From positions 49,332 through 113,331 of the forward strand of contig NZ_FNVP01000010.1 of the NCBI RefSeq assembly GCF_900108015.1: a stretch of 64,000 nucleotides of DNA, given 5' to 3'. The DNA is from Flavobacterium urumqiense. GTDB lineage: Bacteria; Bacteroidota; Bacteroidia; Flavobacteriales; Flavobacteriaceae. Positions 1 through 9,965 of this stretch are shown here, in pieces. The notes under the pieces are model-generated. The model had not been told where the DNA came from. It searched no databases and was given only the letters and a program-made list of their open reading frames with translations. Position 1 is the stretch's first letter, and each line of letters begins with the position of its first letter. The position numbers and the translations under genes are program-made.

Positions 1-489
1 GGAACTGGTGGAACCATTTCGGGAACTGCAAAATACTTGAAAGAAAAAAATCCAAACATTAGGGTTTTAGGTGTAGATGCTTTTGGTTCAGTATTGAAAA
101 AATACCATGAAACAAGAGAGTTTGATAACGATGAAATTTATCCTTACAGAATAGAAGGTTTGGGTAAAAACTTAATTCCATCTGCAACAGATTTTGATAT
201 TATCGATAAATTTATGAAAGTTACCGATGAAGAAAGTGCTCATGCAGCGAGAGAGATTGTAAAAAAAGAAGGTTTATTTGTAGGATATACTTCTGGTGCG
301 GTAATGCAGGCCATAAAACAATACGCAGAAGAAGGAGAATTTAATAAGGACAGTAATGTGATCGCTATTTTTCCAGATCATGGTTCTCGTTATATGAGTA
401 AAGTGTTTAGTGACGACTGGATGAACGAACAAGGTTTCTTTGACAGCATCAATGAAGAAGAAGCGCAAAAAATCGAATTTATAAAATAA
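1..489 (+). CDS. Cystathionine beta-synthase / cysteine synthase family protein (3' part)
   Basis: The reading frame is open from base 1, so the gene starts outside the window. The visible part begins with the PLP phosphate-binding glycine loop [13 protein letters not shown] of fold-type II PLP enzymes and continues to a C-terminal [17 protein letters not shown], which resembles the end of the catalytic core of cystathionine beta-synthases more than that of CysK. The protein ends about 20 residues later, so no C-terminal CBS-domain pair is attached. It would use PLP to condense serine or O-acetylserine with a sulfur nucleophile; which substrate cannot be told from this fragment. The gene converges on the PLP-fold gene at 563-2635, with a strong hairpin between them. 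Family call is secure; exact reaction is not. Confidence 0.88.
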   Translation, partial: GTGGTISGTAKYLKEKNPNIRVLGVDAFGSVLKKYHETREFDNDEIYPYRIEGLGKNLIPSATDFDIIDKFMKVTDEESAHAAREIVKKEGLFVGYTSGAVMQAIKQYAEEGEFNKDSNVIAIFPDHGSRYMSKVFSDDWMNEQGFFDSINEEEAQKIEFIK

Positions 490-507
490 ATTTAAAATTT
501 TAGATTT

Positions 508-544
508 AAAGTCCCATTTGCTGTAGCAAATGGGACTTTTTTTT
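508..544 (+). terminator. Rho-independent terminator after the CBS-like gene
   Basis: A stem of about 15 bp (arms AAAGTCCCATTTGCT and AGCAAATGGGACTTT) closes on a 2-nt loop and runs into eight T. It sits 19 bp after the stop codon of the upstream gene and before the convergent gene. Because the left arm begins with A residues it could serve both directions. Confidence 0.88.
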
Positions 545-562
545 GACCACTGACAACAATAT

Positions 563-2635
563 TTATTTCAGTAATTCAGGTTTACTGAGTATTAATTCTA
601 TCTTTTTAATAGTGATTGTAATCTGACTCATTTGCAATTCTATATTTCTAAAAAAGAGACTGATATCTCTATTGACCCAACTTTCAGAAATAACTCTTGA
701 ACCCAAACTAATTCTTAAAATAGCACTTTCAATTTCAGTAGTATATTTTACATTAACTGCTTGACCAATATGACATTTTTGGGCAGCTAGTCGGATAATT
801 TCTAAAGAAGAATCTTCAAACTGATCGGATAAATCGGAATTTAATAAAGTATATAGTTTTTTTACTTTAGCAACGGATAAAACTTCATTATCTTTAAAAA
901 TAAAGAAAGGAAAAATGGTGCGGATATTTCTTATTCCAAACTCTTTACTACTGTAGCACTTCGTTTTGGTTTCATCCCCATAAATAGGCTGTAAAAAAGT
1001 GGCCTCTTTGATTGAGTCGTCAACAAAATTGCAAAACATCTCAATACCCATATTTCGGTATAAGATAGGTGTTTTGTAATACCTGTCCATTTCAACTACA
1101 GCAGCGTTCCAGCGCATGTAGGAACCATAGTTATAACCATCAGATAATTCATTTGAACAGAACCAAGAAGTCGGCCAATCGGAATGATTGTAATATTTAG
1201 TCAAACCTGTGGGCAATGTGTTTTTTACAGAACGAATTAATTTAGTGACACTTTCAGGCAGGATTAATGCGCCGCAATATGGTGGACCAGTGAAGAATTT
1301 GCTCCCTGTTATGGTAACAATATATCCTTTGTTCAAATAATTTTGTATGTCTTTTGGATCTAATCTAAGCTGTGAACCATCTACAATTATCTGAATTGAT
1401 AAATTTTTAAGAGTATTTAGTTTTTTAATAAATTCATCACTGGGAGATTGATAGCCTAATTTCGATTGATCCATTGTATGCAACACTACGTGTCTGCCTA
1501 GATCTTTGGTCCTAGAAACGGCATTAAATACTTCTTCATCTAATTGATGAGAAGATTTTAACGCGCCGTTTTCATCTCTAAAAGGGATTTCAATCAAATT
1601 AACATCTCTAAAACCTTCAATTTTATCGCCTTTTTTAATTGGATAATTTAAAGCTGTTGTGTTTTCAAAATGATATCCTTTCAAGGCCGCAGCAACACCG
1701 CTGCCAGTTTCATCAGATGCAACCAGAATATGTGTAATTTCTTTATCGGAAATAATTTGCGTTATAGCTGCTATTTGAAGTGAAGAATCAGTTCCTGATG
1801 GTGAAAAAATTATTTCGCATTCCTCATTTAATTTGAATATTTTTCTGAGGTTGTTTTTTAGTAATTCAGAAAACTCGTGTGTAGCATTTTTAAAACCATT
1901 TTTCAAGCTATTTCTAATTAAAATCCTTCTAACTTTATCTGTTTTATCAAAGGCAAAATTTGAAACGCTTGACGCTGTCGAAGAGGCAAAAGTAAATGCA
2001 TCAGGTCTTGGGAATGGGCGACATCCGTATTTATTTAGTAAATGAATTTCGTCGATGTTCAACCTAAGATCACCTCCGGACATCAATAAGTATTCTGTAG
2101 GTTTTGCTAAATTTTCAACAATAGGTTTCCAAGATTCTTTAAGTTCATGGTTTGAATTTTTTAAACCATGAAAAGATTGTAACTCTTCGTGTTTTAATGA
2201 ATATTCAGTATTTAAATCACTATCATTTTTAATTAAATTAATTAAAACATAATCAAGATTTTCTAATTTTTCTTTATCATCTTTAGGTAGTAAATTATAA
2301 AATATTCGAATCACTTCAAGTGCCGCGATATCACATAACGCAATATCTTTTTTTTCATTATTCAAAGCTTTATACCATAGCTGCCATTCGATACCATATC
2401 TTAAATAAACTAAAGCTAATATGGGCTTGTCTAAAAAGGACGAACCAATTATAATCGATTTATTTGGTACAATTTTGAAAATAGTAGGTTCACTAGTTGA
2501 GGTGATAATATTGATGTTATTTATCTTTGGTACGGTATTAAATCTTTTTAAAATGCGAACTAAATAGTTTACGTTTTCTTTTTCAAATAAACTTGTTCTT
2601 TTATATTGATTTTCAATTAAAATGTTGTTTGTCAT
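563..2635 (-). CDS. Unassigned PLP-dependent (aminotransferase-fold) protein, 690 residues
   Basis: I do not recognise a named family. Residues from about 205 onward look like a fold-type I PLP enzyme: SPSGTDSS near 278-285 is a cofactor phosphate-binding loop, IIVDG puts the ring-binding Asp at 419, and TITGSKFFTGPP puts the likely Schiff-base Lys at 446. The first 200 residues match nothing I know, are not a signal peptide, and make the protein much longer than the 380-450 residues usual for the fold. The C-terminal 150 residues probably form the small domain. Substrate is unknown. The gene is monocistronic, convergent with a CBS-like gene, and followed upstream by about 390 bp of AT-rich DNA. 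The PLP-fold call is an inference from motifs and spacing; the reaction is left open. Confidence 0.75.
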   Translation of the reverse strand: MTNNILIENQYKRTSLFEKENVNYLVRILKRFNTVPKINNINIITSTSEPTIFKIVPNKSIIIGSSFLDKPILALVYLRYGIEWQLWYKALNNEKKDIALCDIAALEVIRIFYNLLPKDDKEKLENLDYVLINLIKNDSDLNTEYSLKHEELQSFHGLKNSNHELKESWKPIVENLAKPTEYLLMSGGDLRLNIDEIHLLNKYGCRPFPRPDAFTFASSTASSVSNFAFDKTDKVRRILIRNSLKNGFKNATHEFSELLKNNLRKIFKLNEECEIIFSPSGTDSSLQIAAITQIISDKEITHILVASDETGSGVAAALKGYHFENTTALNYPIKKGDKIEGFRDVNLIEIPFRDENGALKSSHQLDEEVFNAVSRTKDLGRHVVLHTMDQSKLGYQSPSDEFIKKLNTLKNLSIQIIVDGSQLRLDPKDIQNYLNKGYIVTITGSKFFTGPPYCGALILPESVTKLIRSVKNTLPTGLTKYYNHSDWPTSWFCSNELSDGYNYGSYMRWNAAVVEMDRYYKTPILYRNMGIEMFCNFVDDSIKEATFLQPIYGDETKTKCYSSKEFGIRNIRTIFPFFIFKDNEVLSVAKVKKLYTLLNSDLSDQFEDSSLEIIRLAAQKCHIGQAVNVKYTTEIESAILRISLGSRVISESWVNRDISLFFRNIELQMSQITITIKKIELILSKPELLK

Positions 2636-3028
2636 AAATGTTATAATTTAAAGCGTTCCTTAGAACGATATTCTTTATTAGGAATAGTTAGTTGATTAAC
2701 TAAACTGATTCAATCTGCGTCTATATGCGGTGGAAAATCATCATAAAAAACTGATTTTTCACTTTTGGATTATTTATTTTAAGCGCTAAAGTTCTATTTA
2801 TAAAATAATAATGCTCCAAATAGTTTAAAGTTTTGCTTCTTTGTGATTGTTGAATTTATCAAAAATTAAGCAAATATAATGAACTTGCAACCATGAAAAA
2901 AAACATTAACAAACACTCGTTCGCTAAATCTTCACCATTTAATTTTAGTCTGTTATTTAAGTTGTATTTATACAGCAATCAGACTAGTAATATACCAATT
3001 AAAAATAGTATTTCTCAGTATTGATTTA
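2636..3028. other. Intergenic region without recognisable gene
   Basis: About 390 bp of AT-rich DNA between the start of the PLP-fold gene and the stop of the EamA transporter gene. I saw no protein-like frame, no strong hairpin and no RNA gene. It must hold the promoter of the PLP-fold gene, but I could not fix it. Confidence 0.5.
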
Positions 3029-3886
3029 TTAATTAAGGACCTGAGAAAAGGTAATTAGCATAATAGCAACTAAGGCAAATAATAGACCCACATAATTTTT
3101 AGGGCTTAATTTTTCTTTAAACAAAAAAATGCCTGTGAGACTTCCTAAAATGATTACGCCCATATTCATTGCAGCAAATACTGTCGATGGATTTTTGGCG
3201 AAAGCCTGATGTGCTTTAAGATAAAATAAAATATTCCCAAAATTAAACACTCCCACAAGTGCTCCAAAAAGAAAATTGTTACTTTTAAACGGGGCTTTCT
3301 TTAACACTATTTCGTAAAGAACTACTGCTAAAATTAGGATCAGCGAAATGCCAAAAACAATAAATAGGGAAGTTGTAAAAGGTAAGCTTGTCGCCAAAGC
3401 GATTTGTTTGAACAAGATGTCTATTGCTCCAAAACCCACTAATACGACCGCTGGATAAATCCATTTGTTGTTGAGATTGTCGGTTTTTTTTGAAAGTATT
3501 AATATTAAAGCGGGCAGGGCAATCAAGAATGTCATTAGTTTAATACTGTTAAATTCTTCATTAAATAATAACCAAGCTGCCAGTACAGGAATAAAGAGGG
3601 AAAGGCGTTGTGCTGCATCTGTTTTTACAATTCCCATGTGCTTGATGGAAGCAGCTAAAAACAAAAATATAGTAGGTAATAAAATCCCTAACGGAATATA
3701 AATACTCCAGGGTGCTGATGTATCAATTGCGCTTAAATCAGGGCTGTAAAAGAAATAACAAAGTAGCAGGGCAAATACATAATTCCACGCAACTATCTGG
3801 GTTGTATTTAAAGTGTATTTTCGGCCGACTTTGAAAATCACCCCTACAGTTACGCTACAGAGAATACTTAAAATAAGAAATAACAT
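3029..3886 (-). CDS. EamA/DMT-family membrane transporter
   Basis: A 285-residue, strongly hydrophobic protein with about ten membrane segments in two similar halves, the layout of drug/metabolite (EamA-type) exporters. The second half contains the helix run around ILGSLTGIFLFKEKLSPKNY, where a Glu-Lys follows a transmembrane segment just before the last helix, as is common in EamA repeats. Substrate cannot be predicted; members export amino acids, metabolites or drugs across the inner membrane. It lies downstream of yebC on the same strand, separated by a terminator-like hairpin, so it may be transcribed separately. Confidence 0.85.
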   Translation of the reverse strand: MLFLILSILCSVTVGVIFKVGRKYTLNTTQIVAWNYVFALLLCYFFYSPDLSAIDTSAPWSIYIPLGILLPTIFLFLAASIKHMGIVKTDAAQRLSLFIPVLAAWLLFNEEFNSIKLMTFLIALPALILILSKKTDNLNNKWIYPAVVLVGFGAIDILFKQIALATSLPFTTSLFIVFGISLILILAVVLYEIVLKKAPFKSNNFLFGALVGVFNFGNILFYLKAHQAFAKNPSTVFAAMNMGVIILGSLTGIFLFKEKLSPKNYVGLLFALVAIMLITFSQVLN

Positions 3887-3918
3887 GGGCTTAATATTAA
3901 ATGCAAATAATTTGAGAC

Positions 3919-3952
3919 AAAAAAACTCCAGCCGGAGCCAGAGTTTTATAAA
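3919..3952 (-). terminator. Terminator downstream of yebC
   Basis: Read on the minus strand, an AAAACTC arm, a GC-rich centre (TGGCTCCGGCTG) and a GAGTTTT arm are followed by a T run. It lies 16 bp past the yebC stop codon, so termination of yebC, possibly incomplete before the EamA gene, is the natural reading. Confidence 0.7.
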
Positions 3953-3967
3953 TAACTGGAATGAAGT

Positions 3968-4681
3968 TTATGCCTCTTCCATTGTATGATATACGTTCAT
4001 TACGTCATCATCTTCTTCTAATTTTTCGATTAGTTTTTCTACATCGGCCATTTCAGCTTCCGTTAATGCCTTAGTAATTTGAGGTATTCTTTCAAAACCA
4101 GAAGAAAGGATTTCAAGACCTTTGCTTTCCAATTCTTTTTGAATCGTTCCAAAACTATTAAATGGAGCATAAATGAGAATACCATCTTCGTCTTCAAAAA
4201 CTTCTTCAGCGCCAAAATCAATTAATTCTAATTCTAGTTCTTCCGGATCCATTCCATTCGCAGGAATTCGGAAGTTACAAGTATGGTCAAACATAAATTC
4301 TACTGAACCCTGAGTTCCCATTGTTCCATTACATTTGTTAAAATAGCTTCTAACATTTGCAACAGTTCTATTATTGTTATCTGTAGCCGTTTCCACAAGA
4401 ATTGCAATCCCATGAGGTGCATATCCTTCAAATAAAACTTCTTTATAATTGGCTGTATCTTTATCGGTTGCTTTTTTAATTGCTCGTTCTACATTTTCTT
4501 TAGGCATATTTGCAGCCTTTGAATTCTGGATAACTGCTCTTAATCTTGAATTGGCATCAGGATTTGGTCCGCCTTCTTTAACAGCCATTACAATATCCTT
4601 TCCAATTCTTGTAAATGCTTTAGCCATTGCTGACCAACGTTTCATTTTTCTACCTTTTCTAAACTCAAACGCTCTTCCCAT
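3968..4681 (-). CDS. yebC: YebC/PmpR family regulatory protein
   Basis: The 237-residue protein begins MGRAFEFRKGRKMKRWSAMA and carries AVKEGGPNPDANSRLRAVI and ANMPKENVERAIKKA, the signature N-terminal helical region of the YebC/PmpR family. A long acidic C-terminal half follows with the usual length (about 235-245). Family members act in the cytoplasm as DNA-binding regulators or, as described for some, as ribosome-associated factors that ease translation of difficult stretches; the sequence does not say which applies. It lies 105 bp downstream of the protease gene on the same strand, with its own terminator. Confidence 0.95.
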   Translation of the reverse strand: MGRAFEFRKGRKMKRWSAMAKAFTRIGKDIVMAVKEGGPNPDANSRLRAVIQNSKAANMPKENVERAIKKATDKDTANYKEVLFEGYAPHGIAILVETATDNNNRTVANVRSYFNKCNGTMGTQGSVEFMFDHTCNFRIPANGMDPEELELELIDFGAEEVFEDEDGILIYAPFNSFGTIQKELESKGLEILSSGFERIPQITKALTEAEMADVEKLIEKLEEDDDVMNVYHTMEEA

Positions 4682-4786
4682 TGCTAATTTTTTATTTTGA
4701 ACTGCAAAAATACAGCTATTAGTTATTTTACCAAAATCAATTTAAATTCTTTTCGTCAGTTTATGATGATTTGGGCTGTTATTTTT

Positions 4787-6817
4787 TTATTTTAAAGTAT
4801 TAAAATCTTCAATTATAGTAATTGCTTCATTTAGATAATGATTTGTTTTCAAAGCGTCTAATTGAAATTGATTGTATGTTTTTTCCAAAGGATGAATCGC
4901 CAGAAAATATTTATTTAAATTCGAATTATAAGCATTCAGATCAATGCTCTTCGAATTAAAAATAGTAATCTCTTCCCATAAATTGGTAACTTTATTTTGT
5001 TCCTCAAAAACAGCATCAATAGTAACGGGCGTTGCTGTTTTCGGTTTGTTTACTAAATCATCTATCCGTTTATTTATCGTCTTAATAGTATTGAAATAAG
5101 AATCGTTTGCAACTCTTTGATTACTTTTTTTTGTTATTTTTTCAATCAAACTATTTTTAAAATAAGTTTTGAATTTAATGGAAGTTGTAATGCTATCATT
5201 TTTAAAAGCCGTTGGAAAGTTACTTTCTTTTTGGAAGATGGTTTCGTAAATTTCAGGAAGAATTACATTTGGAGATAAACCCTTACTTTGGTGGCTTTTT
5301 CCCGTAATTCTATAAAATTTATTAACAGTTACTTTTACAAAATTTTCCTTGTCATTTACATCCAATGGAATAATCGTTTGCATAGTCGCTTTTCCTAAAG
5401 TAGTACTTCCTATTAATAAAGCTCTATTGTAATCCTGAAGAATGGACGCGAAAAATTCACTCGCTGATGCTGAATTTCCATTAACAAGTAGCACTATAGG
5501 ATCTTTATAAAACATTCCTTTAAACGGATCTTCTATTATCGTTTGGATTTTATTTTTGTCAATAACAACGGAAATCGGACCCTTGTCAATAAATATTCCC
5601 GCCAATTTTATAGCTTCTTCCATGGAACCGCCACCATTATCCACTAGATCGATAACTAATCCTTTGATATTATCTTTTTGTAATTTAATTATTTCTTTTA
5701 CGACATCCTGAGCGCAGCCTTTGCTATTATTGTCTTCAAAATCAGCGTAAAAGCTAGGTATTTTTATATATCCTATTTTGATGTCTTTTTGAACAATAAA
5801 ACTGTAAACCGTGTTTTCTTCATCTTTGATTATTTGTTTTTCAATAAGTACCTCAAAACTTTTTCCAGTCTTGCGTTTCAAGGTCAACACAATGTTTTTA
5901 TTCGCTTCTGACAAAATCATATTCGAAATCGATTCTAATGATGCGCAGGTTACCAATAACGTTTCCTTTTGATTTGAAATTGAAATAATTTGATCTCCTT
6001 TTTTTATTTTTCCTGTTAAAAATGCGGGACCGTTTGGATCTAAATCCTCAACAATAATTTCGCTTTTTTCATTTAAGCTTACATTGAGTCCTAGTGATAA
6101 GTGTTCTTTTGATAATGATGCTACAAAACTGGACTTAGAATCGTCACTGAAATACGACGTGTGAGGATCAAAATAACCGCAAAAGTCATTATATAGATTT
6201 TCTTCTAAATCGGTGTCATTTTGTAAGATGGTATTTATTCTGCAAAGTTCATTTTGAATGACAATATTTTTTGCTAAAGCTTCTATAAAATTAAAATTGG
6301 CTTTTATAGAATCCAGATTTTTACTGGTTTGGGAGATATCATCCAGAATTTGATATCTGATTTTTTTTCGCCAAACTTTCTCCACTTGGCTATCCAATAA
6401 ATAAATGGGAAATGCTTTTTTGTAAAACCGAATTGTATCTTTCAATTCATAATCGATAGCTTCACGGTCAATTTTTTCTAAAATAGCTTTGTTTCTCAAA
6501 AGGTCTTTTTTGTAAACGCTTGAGATTTCCGTTAGAAAAGAACAATCGTTACTTTTGAAAAAATCATCAATATTTAGTCGGTATTTTTTAGAAAGAATAT
6601 CGTATTCTGATTTTAGAAAAATGTTTCTTGATGGATCCAATTTATCAATAAAACTGTCAAAAACAAAAACCGATAAACTATCGTCTACCGGTTTTGGATT
6701 AAGATGCTCGCGTTGTATCAACACATTTATTTTGGAAAGTTTTTCACAAGTGGTAGCACTATTTTGACCAAATAGAGAGAATGTAGTCAAGAATAGTATC
6801 AGTGAAAATTTATTCAT
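4787..6817 (-). CDS. S41 family tail-specific protease (Prc/Tsp-like)
   Basis: A 676-residue protein with an N-terminal secretion signal (hydrophobic to about residue 18, ending SLFGQ). An N-terminal helical region (about 25-210) is followed by a PDZ domain (about 240-320, LSLGLNVSL...GPAFLTGKIKKGDQIISI) and the S41 core. Catalytic Ser451 sits in SASASEFF and Lys476 in TLGKATMQ; the 25-residue spacing equals that of the E. coli Prc dyad. The enzyme should degrade or trim periplasmic proteins from their C termini. The gene starts 7 bp after gcvT stops on the same strand, so the two are probably cotranscribed even though the functions are unrelated. Confidence 0.92.
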   Translation of the reverse strand: MNKFSLILFLTTFSLFGQNSATTCEKLSKINVLIQREHLNPKPVDDSLSVFVFDSFIDKLDPSRNIFLKSEYDILSKKYRLNIDDFFKSNDCSFLTEISSVYKKDLLRNKAILEKIDREAIDYELKDTIRFYKKAFPIYLLDSQVEKVWRKKIRYQILDDISQTSKNLDSIKANFNFIEALAKNIVIQNELCRINTILQNDTDLEENLYNDFCGYFDPHTSYFSDDSKSSFVASLSKEHLSLGLNVSLNEKSEIIVEDLDPNGPAFLTGKIKKGDQIISISNQKETLLVTCASLESISNMILSEANKNIVLTLKRKTGKSFEVLIEKQIIKDEENTVYSFIVQKDIKIGYIKIPSFYADFEDNNSKGCAQDVVKEIIKLQKDNIKGLVIDLVDNGGGSMEEAIKLAGIFIDKGPISVVIDKNKIQTIIEDPFKGMFYKDPIVLLVNGNSASASEFFASILQDYNRALLIGSTTLGKATMQTIIPLDVNDKENFVKVTVNKFYRITGKSHQSKGLSPNVILPEIYETIFQKESNFPTAFKNDSITTSIKFKTYFKNSLIEKITKKSNQRVANDSYFNTIKTINKRIDDLVNKPKTATPVTIDAVFEEQNKVTNLWEEITIFNSKSIDLNAYNSNLNKYFLAIHPLEKTYNQFQLDALKTNHYLNEAITIIEDFNTLK

Positions 6818-6824
6818 TTAAAAT

Positions 6825-7907
6825 TTATTTCTTGTAAAAAGGTAATTTTACCACTTTGGCAGGAACATCATTTTTACGAATTCTAATGAAAATATCGCTG
6901 TCAACGGGACTGTTTTCGGTGGTTACATAACCTAAACCAATTCCTTTATTCATAGATGGAGACATCGTTCCCGATGTTACAATTCCGATTACGTCTCCTG
7001 CAGCATTTACAATTTCATAGTCATGTCTTGGTACCGCGCGTTCTTGCATTTCAAAAGCAACCAGTTTTTTAGCAACCCCGGTTTCTTTTTGTTTTTTCAG
7101 GTTTTCTGAATTGGTGAATTCTTTATTGAATTTTGTAATCCAACCCAAACCAGCTTCTAATGGAGAAGTCGTGTCATTAATGTCATTTCCGTATAAACAG
7201 AAACCCATTTCTAAACGCAACGTATCACGAGCAGCCAATCCAATTGGTTTTATACCAAATGCAGCACCGGCCTCAAAAACTTTATTCCAAATTTGTTCTA
7301 CTTCCGAGTTTTTACAATAAATCTCAAAACCTCCAGAACCGGTGTAACCTGTAGCGGAAATAATTACATTTTCAATTCCGGCAAAATCGCCAACTTCAAA
7401 ATGGTAATAAGGAATAGCCGCTAAATCTAATGAAGACAAAGCTTGCATCGCCTCAACCGCTTTAGGTCCTTGAATCGCCAATAAAGAATAATCATCCGAA
7501 AGGTTTTTCATTTCCACACCCAAATTATTATGAGCTGAAATCCAATTCCAATCTTTATCAATATTCGATGCATTTACAACTAATAAATACTGCTCTTCTT
7601 TTATTTTATAGACAATCAAATCATCCACAATTCCACCGTCATTGTTAGGCAAACAAGAATATTGCGCTTTCCCAATCGTAAGTGTTGAAGCATCATTCGA
7701 AGTCACTTTCTGAATCAAAGCCAAGGCATTTGGACCTGTAAGCAAGAATTCTCCCATGTGTGACACGTCAAAAACACCCACAGCATTTCTAACTGTTTCA
7801 TGTTCCGCATTCACTCCTTCATATAAAATAGGCATATTGTATCCGGCAAACGGAAGCATTTTTGCTCCCAAACTCTCGTGTATGTGCGTAAGCGCAGTGT
7901 TTTTCAT
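6825..7907 (-). CDS. gcvT: Glycine cleavage system aminomethyltransferase (T protein)
   Basis: The 360-residue protein begins [20 protein letters not shown] and carries [11 protein letters not shown], the folate/aminomethyl-binding start of Gcv[36 protein letters not shown] and [19 protein letters not shown] follow in the expected order. It transfers the methylene group from the aminomethyl-lipoyl H protein to tetrahydrofolate, releasing ammonia, in the cytoplasm. Length is typical. The other gcv genes are not in the window, so the system is scattered. It heads a probable two-gene unit with the downstream protease. Confidence 0.97.
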   Translation of the reverse strand: MKNTALTHIHESLGAKMLPFAGYNMPILYEGVNAEHETVRNAVGVFDVSHMGEFLLTGPNALALIQKVTSNDASTLTIGKAQYSCLPNNDGGIVDDLIVYKIKEEQYLLVVNASNIDKDWNWISAHNNLGVEMKNLSDDYSLLAIQGPKAVEAMQALSSLDLAAIPYYHFEVGDFAGIENVIISATGYTGSGGFEIYCKNSEVEQIWNKVFEAGAAFGIKPIGLAARDTLRLEMGFCLYGNDINDTTSPLEAGLGWITKFNKEFTNSENLKKQKETGVAKKLVAFEMQERAVPRHDYEIVNAAGDVIGIVTSGTMSPSMNKGIGLGYVTTENSPVDSDIFIRIRKNDVPAKVVKLPFYKK

Positions 7908-8033
7908 TGTGTTTTTGTATAAAATTTGATGGTGCTAATTTATTGCTTTTATTTCGAGTGACAAAGGCGAGAGCAAGCAAAGTTTAAAGTTTCAAACGTT
8001 TTCGAAATAATGAAGAATCGTCAGTTAATAAAT

Positions 8034-8140
8034 ATTTTTAGGAGCTATTTCCAGCTTTCCATTTCAAGTCCTCGTCTCGCCTAAAAAGGCTTGACTGTGG
8101 GCTTTCCATTTCTATCTGGGCTAGGGCATTTGTTTTTTGA
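8034..8140. repeat. Flavobacterium-type intergenic repeat (candidate)
   Basis: The stretch starts AGGAGCTATTTCCAGCTTTC and ends TGGGCTAGGGCATTTG, with a short complementary core (cctaaaaaggc) between. It is more GC-rich than its surroundings and has no open frame. I recall similar elements dispersed between genes in Flavobacterium genomes; the element at 12120-12275 has the same general layout. The classification rests on memory of the style rather than an alignment. Confidence 0.5.
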
Positions 8141-8181
8141 ATCCTTTTCTTTTTTAAGAAGTACGATGCGTTATTAAACAA

Positions 8182-8219
8182 AAAAAGACAAATCAAAAAT
8201 AGGTTTGATTTGTCTTTTT
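8182..8219 (-). terminator. Terminator of the S10 peptidase gene
   Basis: A 16-bp perfect stem (AAAAAGACAAATCAAA with TTTGATTTGTCTTTTT) around a 6-nt loop, with a T run on the minus strand. It lies 17 bp past the stop codon of the S10 peptidase gene. Confidence 0.88.
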
Positions 8220-8236
8220 AACCAAAAGTCAAAGCC

Positions 8237-9772
8237 TTAATACTTCGCCGCTTCTCCCGTTTTGGGCAATGAATTTTTTATGAACGCTCTGATATCTTCG
8301 TTGGCCGTTTCTAAATCTTTTTTTCTTAAATACATCATGTGTCCGCTTCGGTAGCCCTTCCAACTCATTCTGTCTTTTAGCTTTCCGCTGGGATCCATCT
8401 GCCATAAATTGTATTTTGCATTGAAATAATCGCAGGCGCCATCATAATATCCAGACTGAACCATAACATTCAAATAAGGATTTTGTGCCATTGCCTGACG
8501 TAAATTTTCACCTGTCTCATCATTTGATTTATCCCAAGGATTTACGGAGCCAAACATATTGTATTTGAAATCGGTTTTGTAATTCAAATCATTGCGAATG
8601 TACATGTTGATTGCGGGAGTAAAGGAATGCAGCCACGAAGTAAGTTCAGCATTAAAATCAGGACCATCCCCTGCATCCTTACGATCAATTCCTTTGTAAC
8701 GGGAGTCTAGTCTGCCTACCGTAAAACCTTTGTCGCGCAACAATTCTTTCCAGAAATAATTATAAGGAACGTCTAAATTGTTTTGCATAACCACTTTTTC
8801 CGAAATACCGGAGTAGCGAGCTATTTTTATGGCAATTTCTTTTCTTTTTTGCTCGTCAAGTGAACCGCCTTTACTTAAGGAAGGAAGGAGTTCATTGATA
8901 GTAAAATCTTCCACTTCTGGCAGCATATCAGTCAAATCTTTATTCTGTAAATCGGGAGGCAACATTTTATGATACCATGCTGTAGCTGCAAAATAAGGGA
9001 GTTTAAGCGCTCCATCAGCAGCTACGCCACGAGTGATTCCTAATGTTGTAGGGGAAACTAATATAACTCCGTTAAGATACATCCATTGATTGTTTTGCAA
9101 TTGTAGCGCCAATCCGGAAACACGAGTTGTGCCATAGCTTTCGCCAATAAGATATTTTGGTGAAGCCCAACGGTTCGTGCGAGTTACAAATCCGCCAATC
9201 CAATCGGCTAAGTATTTAATATCCGCATTTATGCCAAAAAATTTAGTCGTTGGAATTTCTTTGCTTGTTGCTCTGGAATAGGCAGTGTTAACGGGATTTA
9301 CAAAAACAATATCAGCAACATCTAAAATAGAATATGGATTTTCTTTGATTCCATAAGGCTGCAAAGGATATCCTTCATCATCAATATTTAATAAACTAGG
9401 ACCAGTGTACGCAATTTGCATCCAGACGGAAGCAGAGCCCGGACCACCATTGAAGGAAATCACTAACGGGCGCGAAGCACGATCTTTAACATCGGAGCGC
9501 TCGTAATAAGTATAAAATAATCCTGCAATTGCTTTTCCATCTTCATCCCAAACTGGCATTGTACCCGTGGTTGCTTTGTATGGAACTCCTTGTCCTTTTA
9601 TGTTCGTAGTGTGTTCGGTAACAACATTTTGATCGGGATTGAAAACAAGATTAGATGGAGAAACTTCCTCTTTGATTCCTACTTTTGCTTCTTTAGGTTG
9701 ATTATTAGATTGTTGCGCACTGGAATAATTTATAAACCCAATTAAGAGTAATAAAAATAATGTTTTTTTCAT
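8237..9772 (-). CDS. Secreted S10 family serine carboxypeptidase
   Basis: A 511-residue protein with a signal peptide (cleavage likely after SSAQ, residue 20). SFNGGPGSASVWMQ is the S10 oxyanion-hole segment, Ser212 lies in GESYG, and Asp444 (SGYYDGACD) with His478 (YRSGHMMYLR) complete the catalytic triad in the right order and spacing. It should remove C-terminal residues from peptides outside the cytoplasm. Such bacterial S10 enzymes are common in Bacteroidota. The gene stands alone between a repeat/terminator region and the divergent nnrD gene. Confidence 0.92.
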   Translation of the reverse strand: MKKTLFLLLLIGFINYSSAQQSNNQPKEAKVGIKEEVSPSNLVFNPDQNVVTEHTTNIKGQGVPYKATTGTMPVWDEDGKAIAGLFYTYYERSDVKDRASRPLVISFNGGPGSASVWMQIAYTGPSLLNIDDEGYPLQPYGIKENPYSILDVADIVFVNPVNTAYSRATSKEIPTTKFFGINADIKYLADWIGGFVTRTNRWASPKYLIGESYGTTRVSGLALQLQNNQWMYLNGVILVSPTTLGITRGVAADGALKLPYFAATAWYHKMLPPDLQNKDLTDMLPEVEDFTINELLPSLSKGGSLDEQKRKEIAIKIARYSGISEKVVMQNNLDVPYNYFWKELLRDKGFTVGRLDSRYKGIDRKDAGDGPDFNAELTSWLHSFTPAINMYIRNDLNYKTDFKYNMFGSVNPWDKSNDETGENLRQAMAQNPYLNVMVQSGYYDGACDYFNAKYNLWQMDPSGKLKDRMSWKGYRSGHMMYLRKKDLETANEDIRAFIKNSLPKTGEAAKY

Positions 9773-9965
9773 CGGTTTATTTTTAATAGTAATTCTAAGA
9801 CACTAAAGTATTCTTTTTTAAAAGAATAACAAAAAGTGTTGGAACATATTATCCAATTCTAAGGCCAAAGATTGCGAACCTTCCTTTCTATAGAATACCA
9901 AATTTTAGAATTAGAATCGCTAATTTTCGTTTATAATTTGTAATTTTAGACAAACAAATCCTACG

